In this document: positions 7,688-13,178 of the stretch, in pieces
How positions within the stretch are numbered: the stretch's first letter is position 1
Layout of the letters: each line of letters begins with the position of its first letter
DNA from: GCA-002688135 sp964536565
GTDB lineage: Bacteria; Patescibacteriota; Patescibacteriia; Magasanikbacterales; GCA-002688135
Assembly: GCA_964536565.1 (NCBI GenBank)
Contig: CAZHXK010000026.1
Span: forward strand, 1-16,649
DNA length: 16,649 nt
Direction: 5' to 3'
Notes under the pieces: generated by a model
Databases searched by the model: none
What the model was told of the DNA's origin: nothing
The model's input: only the letters and a program-made list of their open reading frames with translations
Translations under genes and position numbers: made by a program

Positions 7688-7906
7688 ATGGCAAAAGCAG
7701 ATGACACAATTGAACTCCGTGGAACAGTTGAGGAGATTCTTCCTGGAGCTAAATTTAAGATTAAGTTAGAGTCCGGGCAGATGGTCATGGGTCATTTAGC
7801 AGGGAAATTGCGTAGATTCCGTATCAGAATTGTCATCGGAGATGACGTTCAAGTTGAGTTTTCTCCGTATGACTTGACGAAGGGCCGTGTGGTGTATCGA
7901 TTTTAG
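7688..7906 (+). CDS. infA: Translation initiation factor IF-1
   Basis: A 72-residue OB-fold protein that binds the ribosomal A site during initiation. The family signature is clear: DTIELRGTVEEILPGAKFKI, the GHLAGKLRRFRIRI strand-turn-strand, GDDVQVEFSPYDLTKGRVVYRF. The length is exactly typical. It lies 47 nt after alaS with its own promoter, and is separated from the ribosomal operon by a second promoter; in many bacteria infA sits directly before rpmJ, as here. Confidence 0.95.
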   Translation: MAKADDTIELRGTVEEILPGAKFKIKLESGQMVMGHLAGKLRRFRIRIVIGDDVQVEFSPYDLTKGRVVYRF

Positions 7907-7928
7907 CCCCATTTAATAGGCTTATATC

Positions 7929-7942
7929 ATCCACATGTGGAT
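7929..7942 (+). promoter_or_regulatory. 14-bp perfect palindrome upstream of the ribosomal promoter
   Basis: ATCCACATGTGGAT is its own reverse complement and ends 1 nt before the -35 box at 7944. It has no T-run, so it is not a terminator for infA. A site of this length is expected about once by chance in a window this size; its position beside the promoter is what makes it a candidate operator. Confidence 0.4.
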
Positions 7943-7943
7943 A

Positions 7944-7972
7944 TTGACAAATATACGTATATTTTCTATACT
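7944..7972 (+). promoter_or_regulatory. Strong promoter for the ribosomal operon
   Basis: A perfect -35 TTGACA (7944-7949), a 17-nt spacer and -10 TATACT (7967-7972). Transcription should begin near 7979, about 105 nt before rpmJ. This is the strongest promoter in the window and the only one with a long leader. Confidence 0.85.
7949..7964 (+). promoter_or_regulatory. 16-bp perfect palindrome in the promoter spacer
   Basis: AAATATACGTATATTT is its own reverse complement and fills the spacer between -35 and -10 of the ribosomal promoter, sharing one base with the -35. A protein bound here would block RNA polymerase. Its centre is 21 bp from the centre of the palindrome at 7929-7942. Confidence 0.5.
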
Positions 7973-7978
7973 AGTGCC

Positions 7979-8084
7979 AACAATTAAGAAGTGACGAGTC
8001 AGCCAAGCAACCCTTACCGGTTTAAATATGCTCCGCTGGCGATCATTTTTTTGAAAGGGGTAAATAACAAACGACAACAGACGT
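7979..8084 (+). promoter_or_regulatory. Structured 5' leader of the ribosomal operon
   Basis: The leader can form a nested hairpin: GCCA (8002-8005) with TGGC (8037-8040), AGCA (8006-8009) with TGCT (8029-8032), and an inner ACC/GGT pair. A run of seven T follows at 8046-8052. A competing pairing joins ACCCTT (8010-8015) to the AAGGGGT around 8056-8061. Alternative folds next to a T-run suggest r-protein feedback or attenuation, as known for alpha operons regulated by S4, but no known family motif is recognised and the stems are short. Confidence 0.35.
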
Positions 8085-8198
8085 ATGAAGGTTTCTGCAT
8101 CAGTAAAAAAACGTTGCAAAGATTGCAAGACTATCAGAAGGGGCAAACGCGTCCATGTTATTTGTAAGATAAAAAAACATAAGCAACGACAAGGGTAA
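8085..8198 (+). CDS. rpmJ: Ribosomal protein L36
   Basis: A 37-residue basic protein of the large subunit, starting MKVSASVKKRCKDC and ending KKHKQRQG. The zinc ribbon is intact with C11, C14, C27 and H32, so this is the zinc-binding form. It opens the operon and ends 1 nt before rpsM. No Shine-Dalgarno is correctly spaced; the purine stretch AAAGGGG at 8054-8060 is 24 nt away. In-frame stop TAA at 8061-8063 rules out a longer start. Confidence 0.95.
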   Translation: MKVSASVKKRCKDCKTIRRGKRVHVICKIKKHKQRQG

Positions 8199-8199
8199 T

Positions 8200-8589
8200 A
8201 TGGCTATTCGTATTTCAGGAGTCATTTTGGATGACAAAAAACGAGCGGAGATTGGTCTCACTAAGATTTTTGGTATTGGTGCGACACGTGCGAAGAGCAT
8301 CTTGTCACGTTGTGGTGTTGATTTGAGTGTTAAGATTCAGGACCTTACGGAGGAGAATCTTGGTGCTATTCGTGAGATTATTGAAAAAGAGATGACAGTA
8401 GAGGGTGATTTGAGACGTGAAATCGTTTCTGATATTCAGAGATTGAAGCAGATTAAGTCCTATCGTGGATCACGTCATTCAAGAAATTTGCCAGTCCATG
8501 GTCAGAGAACGAAGACAAATAGCCGAACAGTTCGTGGAAACAAGCGAACGACTATGGGAAGTGGCCGTATTCAAGTCAGTAAGACATAG
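8200..8589 (+). CDS. rpsM: Ribosomal protein S13
   Basis: A 129-residue small-subunit head protein that contacts the P-site tRNA and the 50S subunit. It begins MAIRISGVILDDKKR, has the helix-two-turn-helix core IFGIGATRAKSIL, and carries the signature region YRGSRHSRNLPVHGQRTKTN followed by the basic tail. The family usually has LPVRGQRTKTN, so one Arg is His here. It starts 1 nt after the rpmJ stop, suggesting translational coupling. Confidence 0.96.
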   Translation: MAIRISGVILDDKKRAEIGLTKIFGIGATRAKSILSRCGVDLSVKIQDLTEENLGAIREIIEKEMTVEGDLRREIVSDIQRLKQIKSYRGSRHSRNLPVHGQRTKTNSRTVRGNKRTTMGSGRIQVSKT

Positions 8590-8604
8590 TTTTAGCTTTC
8601 ATTT

Positions 8605-9075
8605 ATGTCAGAAGAAAACCCATCATTGGATCCAGTAGCAGAGGCAGCAGCAGCTATTTTGGCTGCACCTAAGCAGACTGGTGCTAAAAACAAGAATGCT
8701 AAGCGCAAGAAAAAGCGTGAGGATCGAAACGTTCCAACTGGTAAGATTTTTATCCAGGTTAGCTACAACAATACGTTAATGACAGCTACAGATATGGAAG
8801 GTGATACACTTGCGTGGTCATCAGCCGGTGGATGTGGTTTCCGTGGCCCTAAGAAGGCTACTCCGTATGCTGCGAATGTTACAACTCGTGTGCTCATGGA
8901 GAAAATTAAGAAGTTCAACGTAAGAGAAGCTCATGTATTTGTTAAAGGAGTTGGTTCAGGACGTGAGTCTGCAATTCGATCAATCAATTCTGGAGGAGTA
9001 AATGTATTGTCTATTAAGGATGTGACACCGATTCCACATAATGGATGTCGACGTCGCAAACCACGTAGAATTTAG
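8605..9075 (+). CDS. rpsK: Ribosomal protein S11 with N-terminal extension
   Basis: A 156-residue small-subunit platform protein that contacts the Shine-Dalgarno-binding region of 16S rRNA. The core from about residue 46 is typical: IFIQVSYNNTLMTATD, AGGCGFRGPKKATPYAA, VKGVGSGRESAIRSIN and DVTPIPHNGCRRRKPRRI. The family normally has about 129 residues. The extra 27 or so form an N-terminal arm, first acidic and Ala-rich (VAEAAAAILAAPKQ), then Lys/Arg-rich (NKNAKRKKKRED). The frame is uninterrupted and the only ATG start is at 8605, so the arm appears real. It ends 1 nt before rpsD. Confidence 0.95.
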   Translation: MSEENPSLDPVAEAAAAILAAPKQTGAKNKNAKRKKKREDRNVPTGKIFIQVSYNNTLMTATDMEGDTLAWSSAGGCGFRGPKKATPYAANVTTRVLMEKIKKFNVREAHVFVKGVGSGRESAIRSINSGGVNVLSIKDVTPIPHNGCRRRKPRRI

Positions 9076-9076
9076 T

Positions 9077-9697
9077 ATGCCTACAAAAGTAGCAATGAAA
9101 TGTAAAGTATGTCGTCACCTCGGAGAATCTGTCTGCGGACGTCCTCGATGTGCTGTAAAACGGCGCCAATCTCCGCCAGGCCAGCATGGTCCCACTAAGG
9201 CTGCACGTAGACGTCGTTTGACTGATTACGGAAAGCAGTTGATGGAGAAACAGAAAGCTCGGGCTTTGTACAACTTACTTGAGAAGCAGTTTCGAAAGTA
9301 TGTTGATAACGCGACCAAATCCACTGGAAACACGCGAGTGAATCTCTTGATGACTTTGGAACACAGATTAGACAATGCGGTGTATCGACTTGGACTGGCT
9401 CCAACAAGACGAGCTGCTCGTCAGATGGTCGGACACGGATTAATCGAGGTTGATGGCAAGCGCGTTACGATTCCTTCATATGCAGTTAAGGTTGGTCACG
9501 TGATTTCAGTAAAGGCAAAAACACAAAAGAGTAAGCTTGGTGATTCGATTCGCCCACGCCTTGAAAATATAACACTTCCGTCTTGGTTGACGCTTGATGC
9601 GGCTGTTATGAGCGGGAAGGTTGTGAGCAAGGTTGGAGAAGAGGACTTTGATAAGTCTTTTGATGCGGGTCAGATTATTGAGTTCTACTCACGATAA
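9077..9697 (+). CDS. rpsD: Ribosomal protein S4
   Basis: A 206-residue primary 16S rRNA-binding protein and, in many bacteria, a translational repressor of the alpha operon. The N-terminus carries four cysteines (C9, C12, C20, C25), the zinc-binding form, followed by RRQSPPGQHG. The S4 RNA-binding domain follows: LEHRLDNAVYRLGLAPTRRAARQMVGHGLIEVDGKRV. The ATG at 9077 lies 1 nt after the rpsK stop and places the first cysteine where the family has it; an upstream in-frame ATG at 9041 would overlap rpsK by 35 nt and is rejected. Confidence 0.96.
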   Translation: MPTKVAMKCKVCRHLGESVCGRPRCAVKRRQSPPGQHGPTKAARRRRLTDYGKQLMEKQKARALYNLLEKQFRKYVDNATKSTGNTRVNLLMTLEHRLDNAVYRLGLAPTRRAARQMVGHGLIEVDGKRVTIPSYAVKVGHVISVKAKTQKSKLGDSIRPRLENITLPSWLTLDAAVMSGKVVSKVGEEDFDKSFDAGQIIEFYSR

Positions 9698-9726
9698 ATA
9701 CAAATACATACTTTATCTCAATCTCT

Positions 9727-10455
9727 ATGGAGCCACTATTGCACCCATCGACGGTACGTATCGAGCAAGGCGAGTCAGCCTCACATGCTCGCGCTATTGT
9801 TGAACCATGTTACTTCGGATATGGTCAGACTTTGGGAAATGCATTGCGACGAGTTTTATTGTCATCTTTGCCTGGAGCGGCTGTAACAGCTGTGAAGATC
9901 AAAGGAGTGTCGCATGAGTTTTCATCAATGGAAGGTGTAAAGGAAGATGTAGTAGAAATTTTATTGAACATGAAGCGGTTGAACATGAAGTTGCATAAGC
10001 CAGAGGCTCGATTGAAGATCGATGTGAAAGGAAAGAAGCAGGTTACAGCGGGAGATATCGCAGCTAATGCTGATGTTGAGATTGCTAATACTGAACTTGT
10101 TATTGCGACCATCACTGATGACAAGCTGGATTTCGTAATGGACATCACAGTTGAGCAGGGAAGAGGTTATATTCCAGTTGAGGAGCGAGAGACGAAAGAT
10201 TTGGAGCTCGGTACAATTGCGGTTGATTCTATTTACAACCCGATTGTAAACATTGGTTATAAGACAGAGGAAGTTCGTGTTGGAGATGTTACAGATTACG
10301 AACGACTTGTTCTTGATATCGAGACTGATGGAACTGTGGATCCAGGAGATGCAATCAGACAATCTGCACAATTGCTTGTTGATCACTTTACTATTGTAAG
10401 AGATGGGTTGGGAGGAGAGACAGCTCCTGTAGCTGAGGATACACCTGCCGAATAA
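9727..10455 (+). CDS. rpoA: RNA polymerase alpha subunit lacking the C-terminal domain
   Basis: Forms the dimer on which beta and beta' assemble. The N-terminal domain is complete: FGYGQTLGNALRRVLLSSLPG (dimer and beta contact), GVKEDVVEILLNMKRL, EQGRGYIPVEERE, and the closing dimer helix around DAIRQSAQLLVDHF. The protein then ends at residue 242 after a short acidic tail, GGETAPVAEDTPAE. The usual linker and alpha-CTD (together about 80-90 residues, which bind UP elements and activators) are absent. The rplQ start is only 9 nt on, leaving no room for a split domain. The clean TAA and tidy spacing argue against a frameshift. It lies 29 nt after rpsD with no Shine-Dalgarno. Confidence 0.95.
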   Translation: MEPLLHPSTVRIEQGESASHARAIVEPCYFGYGQTLGNALRRVLLSSLPGAAVTAVKIKGVSHEFSSMEGVKEDVVEILLNMKRLNMKLHKPEARLKIDVKGKKQVTAGDIAANADVEIANTELVIATITDDKLDFVMDITVEQGRGYIPVEERETKDLELGTIAVDSIYNPIVNIGYKTEEVRVGDVTDYERLVLDIETDGTVDPGDAIRQSAQLLVDHFTIVRDGLGGETAPVAEDTPAE

Positions 10456-10464
10456 TTATAAAAT

Positions 10465-10815
10465 ATGCGTCATAGAATTAAGAAAACAACATTTGGTCGA
10501 AAGAAAGCCCCTCGGGAGGCTATGCTTCGAAACCTTGCTCAGAGCGTTGTTTTATATGAAAAAGTTACAACGACGCAAGCTAAGGCTAAGGCGATTCGTC
10601 CTATTGTAGAGAAGTTGGTGACTAAAGGTGGGGAGCCTACCTTGGCAGTACGCCGACAGTTGATGAAGTACCTTTATGATGAAAAAGCTGTTAATAAGCT
10701 TTTAGAAGTTCTTGGTCCGAGGTATAAGGAGCGACCTGGAGGATATACCCGTATTACTAAGACTGTCTCACGACTAGGTGATAATGCGCCAATGGCCGTT
10801 ATTGAATTCGTATAA
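10465..10815 (+). CDS. rplQ: Ribosomal protein L17
   Basis: A 116-residue large-subunit protein near the exit tunnel. The start MRHRIKKTTFGRKKAPREAM and the motifs LAQSVVLYEKVTTTQAKAKA, RPIVEKLVTKG, LGPRYKERPGGYTRITKT and NAPMAVIEFV are diagnostic, and the length is typical. It lies directly after rpoA as in most bacteria, with a 9-nt gap, and ends 1 nt before rplM. Confidence 0.96.
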   Translation: MRHRIKKTTFGRKKAPREAMLRNLAQSVVLYEKVTTTQAKAKAIRPIVEKLVTKGGEPTLAVRRQLMKYLYDEKAVNKLLEVLGPRYKERPGGYTRITKTVSRLGDNAPMAVIEFV

Positions 10816-10816
10816 T

Positions 10817-11188
10817 ATGCCTTTTGTACAACCACAAGTAAAACGAGAACACCACCAAATTGATGCAGCTGGACAGGCTCCAGGCCGTTTGGCATCAGAG
10901 ATCGCGCGTCTTCTCCAAGGAAAGCATAAAGTTTGCTATGAACCGCAATGGGATCTTGGTGACTCTGTAGTAATTTCCAATGTAGACAAGATGAAAGTCA
11001 CTGATAAAAAGGGAATGCAGAAGATTTATTATCACTATTCTGGATACCCCGGCGGAATGAAGGAGCGAAAGCTTCGTGATGTATTTGCCGAGCGTCCTGA
11101 GAGGGTTTTATACATGGCAGTATATCGAATGCTACCAAAGAATCGATTGCGTGATCGTATGATTAAGCGTTTGGTTATTAAACGATAA
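10817..11188 (+). CDS. rplM: Ribosomal protein L13
   Basis: A 123-residue early-assembling large-subunit protein. Family motifs: HHQIDAAGQAPGRLASEIA, LLQGKHKVCYEPQWDLGD, VTDKKGMQKIYYHYSGYPGG and YMAVYRMLPKNRLRDRMI. It is shorter than the usual 140 or so at both ends. The ATG at 10817, 1 nt after rplQ, is chosen; a GTG at 10778 in frame would overlap rplQ and add nothing conserved. It ends 2 nt before rpsI, the usual partner. Confidence 0.95.
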   Translation: MPFVQPQVKREHHQIDAAGQAPGRLASEIARLLQGKHKVCYEPQWDLGDSVVISNVDKMKVTDKKGMQKIYYHYSGYPGGMKERKLRDVFAERPERVLYMAVYRMLPKNRLRDRMIKRLVIKR

Positions 11189-11190
11189 TT

Positions 11191-11595
11191 ATGACTGAAG
11201 AAACTAAAAAATCATATACACCTGCAGTTGGTCGTCGGAAGAGAGCGAGTGCTCGAATTCGTTTGATGGCTGGATCTGGGGATGTTGTTGTAAATGAAAA
11301 GCCATTAGCTGTATATTTGCCTGTGGAAACAATGCAAACAACAGTAATGAAGCCAATGGAAGTTTTGGGGCAGGCCAAGTCATTTGATGTGACAGTTAAG
11401 GTATTAGGTGGAGGATTGGCTGGACAAGCTGATGCGATTTCACTTGGTATTGCGAGAGCGCTAGTAGCGCACGATGAGGCATTCAGACCGCCGCTAAAAG
11501 CAGCAGGTTTGTTGAAGCGTGATGCTCGAGAGAAGGAGCGTAAGAAACCTGGTTTGAAGAAGGCTCGTAAAGCAGCTCAGTGGTCAAAACGATAA
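11191..11595 (+). CDS. rpsI: Ribosomal protein S9
   Basis: A 134-residue small-subunit protein whose C-terminal tail reaches the P-site tRNA anticodon. It shows PAVGRRKRASARIRLMAG, GGGLAGQADAISLGIARALVAHD and the ending KKARKAAQWSKR with the conserved terminal Lys-Arg. It is the last gene of the ribosomal operon, followed at once by a terminator. Confidence 0.96.
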   Translation: MTEETKKSYTPAVGRRKRASARIRLMAGSGDVVVNEKPLAVYLPVETMQTTVMKPMEVLGQAKSFDVTVKVLGGGLAGQADAISLGIARALVAHDEAFRPPLKAAGLLKRDAREKERKKPGLKKARKAAQWSKR

Positions 11596-11602
11596 GAAAC
11601 AG

Positions 11603-11624
11603 AACCTCCTTACGGAGGTTTTTT
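11603..11624 (+). terminator. Rho-independent terminator of the ribosomal operon
   Basis: AACCTCC (11603-11609) pairs perfectly with GGAGGTT (11614-11620) around a TTAC loop, followed by a T-run. It starts 8 nt after the rpsI stop. Confidence 0.92.
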
Positions 11625-11626
11625 GT

Positions 11627-11655
11627 TTGTTTTTGTTTGCTGTTCGACTTATACT
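11627..11655 (+). promoter_or_regulatory. Promoter for the polysaccharide operon, predicted leaderless start
   Basis: TTGTTT (11627-11632), a 17-nt spacer and TATACT (11650-11655). The box ends 8 nt before the flippase ATG at 11664, so the mRNA should begin one or two bases before the start codon. The -35 overlaps the T-rich tail of the preceding terminator. Confidence 0.65.
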
Positions 11656-11663
11656 GTTAGCAT

Positions 11664-13178
11664 ATGAGAAAGAGTGTTGCTTACAATACAATATGGTTAA
11701 CTGGTTCTTTGGTCGCGCAGAAAGTGCTTTCTTTTGTTTATTTTGCAATTATTGCTCGCCAACTGGGGGTTGAGGAAACCGGGTTATATGTATTTGCCTT
11801 GGCGTTTACAGCTCTCTTTGGAATATTTGCAGACTTTGGTTTGACTCCCGTAGTGATACGGGAAGTAGCTAGGGAACGCGATCATTCTCAGTTCTCACCG
11901 GATGTGAAGATACGATTTACTGTCAGCCTGCGTTTGAAAATGTTGTTTATGGTTCTGTCTGCAGTGTTGGCTGTTGGATTCACAAAACTATTAGGTTATG
12001 AGGAACGCACGCTGATGCTTGTTCTGGCGACGACTGGTGTTATGATGTTGGATGCCGTACACGTATTTGCGTATGGAATATTGCGTGGTGTGCAGAACTT
12101 GAGGTTTGAGGCAATGGGTATGTTTTTTGGTCAGCTGTTGGTGGTGTCTCTTGGTGGATGGGTTCTGTTCAATGGAGCTTCACTATTTTTGCTTGTAGGA
12201 GCACTAGCTGTTGGTAGTTTATTTAATGTTGTTAACGCTCTTTATCATGTATGGAAGCTGGGCATAAGAGTGCCTTTTTTGTATAGAGTTACGATGGGAG
12301 ATGTGAAGGGGTTGATTTCAATGGCGTGGCCGTTTGCGGCTGCTGGCATATTGGCCCGCGGATATGCACAGATTGATGTCATTCTACTTTCTAAGATATC
12401 AGGCCTTTCTGCTGTCGGGTTATATGCTGTTCCGTCTAAGATTGTGTTTGCGTTTCAGTTCATTCCCATTGCTCTTGCCGCAGCTTTGTATCCAGCCATG
12501 AGCCGGGCTTTTATTTCGAGTAGGGATAGATTGGCAAAAATCGTACACATATCGATGACGTATCTGTTGCTCATTGCGGTGCCGCTGATAGTCATTCTTT
12601 TGACGATGAGTCCACTCATTGTGAAGTATGTGTTCGGGGAGGCGTATGTGTCTAGTGTCGTTCTTTTGCAGATTCTGTCTCTGTCGATGCTGTTTGGCTT
12701 TATTGACTTTCCGATTGGATCACTTTTGAATGCAGCACACAAGCAACATTTGCAGACAGCTTCCATGTTCATCACGCTTGTAGTGAATTTAGTGCTTAAT
12801 CTTATTCTCATTCCTCGTTACGGGGCGCTGGGTGCTACCGTGGCGGCGGTAGCTGGGCAGACAGTACTGTTTGCCTCTGGTATGTTTTTTGCCCGTCATA
12901 CGATCGTGTGGGATCTTTCATCACTGTTTTCGCGTATTGGAAGAGTTATGATGAGTGGAGTGCTTCTGGGTTTTGTTATATATACTACTAACCCTGGATT
13001 GTCTTCTGTCTTGTCGTTCTATGACGCCTCAGGTAATACTCTGATGTTGTTTGCTACTCTGCTTGGCTCACTGCTTGGTGTCGGCGTGCTTTACATTGTA
13101 TGTATTTTCGCAACTCGTGCATTGTCCGTGAGTGAGGTGAGGGAATTTGCTTCTAAATATTTGAAACGAAATGTCTAG
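11664..13178 (+). CDS. Polysaccharide flippase (Wzx-like, MOP superfamily)
   Basis: A 504-residue polytopic membrane protein with about a dozen hydrophobic segments. The N-terminus, NTIWLTGSLVAQKVLSFVYF then ARQLGVEETGLYVFALAFTA and FADFGLTPVVIREVAR, is typical of oligosaccharide flippases, which move undecaprenyl-linked glycans across the cytoplasmic membrane. The mid-region AWPFAAAGILARGYAQIDVILLS and the GEAYVSSVVLLQILSLSMLF stretch fit the second half of the same fold. It is the first gene of a three-gene operon and overlaps the glycosyltransferase by 8 nt (ATGTCTAG), which implies translational coupling. The glycan substrate is unknown. Confidence 0.85.
   Translation: MRKSVAYNTIWLTGSLVAQKVLSFVYFAIIARQLGVEETGLYVFALAFTALFGIFADFGLTPVVIREVARERDHSQFSPDVKIRFTVSLRLKMLFMVLSAVLAVGFTKLLGYEERTLMLVLATTGVMMLDAVHVFAYGILRGVQNLRFEAMGMFFGQLLVVSLGGWVLFNGASLFLLVGALAVGSLFNVVNALYHVWKLGIRVPFLYRVTMGDVKGLISMAWPFAAAGILARGYAQIDVILLSKISGLSAVGLYAVPSKIVFAFQFIPIALAAALYPAMSRAFISSRDRLAKIVHISMTYLLLIAVPLIVILLTMSPLIVKYVFGEAYVSSVVLLQILSLSMLFGFIDFPIGSLLNAAHKQHLQTASMFITLVVNLVLNLILIPRYGALGATVAAVAGQTVLFASGMFFARHTIVWDLSSLFSRIGRVMMSGVLLGFVIYTTNPGLSSVLSFYDASGNTLMLFATLLGSLLGVGVLYIVCIFATRALSVSEVREFASKYLKRNV

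Noticed and set aside
7907..7943. CCACATGTGG as the terminator of infA
   Set aside because: The palindrome has no loop and no T-run after it; it is better viewed as a protein-binding site or chance.
9041..9076. Longer start for rpsD (ATG at 9041)
   Set aside because: It would overlap rpsK by 35 nt and add non-conserved residues; the ATG at 9077 matches the S4 family start.
9961..10386. 141-codon open frame antisense to rpoA
   Set aside because: It has no recognisable domain, low-complexity composition and no start signals; it is a shadow of rpoA.
10778..10816. Longer start for rplM (GTG at 10778)
   Set aside because: It lies inside rplQ and encodes nothing resembling L13; ATG at 10817 is 1 nt after the rplQ stop.
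10811..10816. Perfect TATAAT just before rplM
   Set aside because: It directly abuts the ATG, has no -35 at a proper distance, and consists of the last codon and stop of rplQ; transcription from it would start inside rplM.
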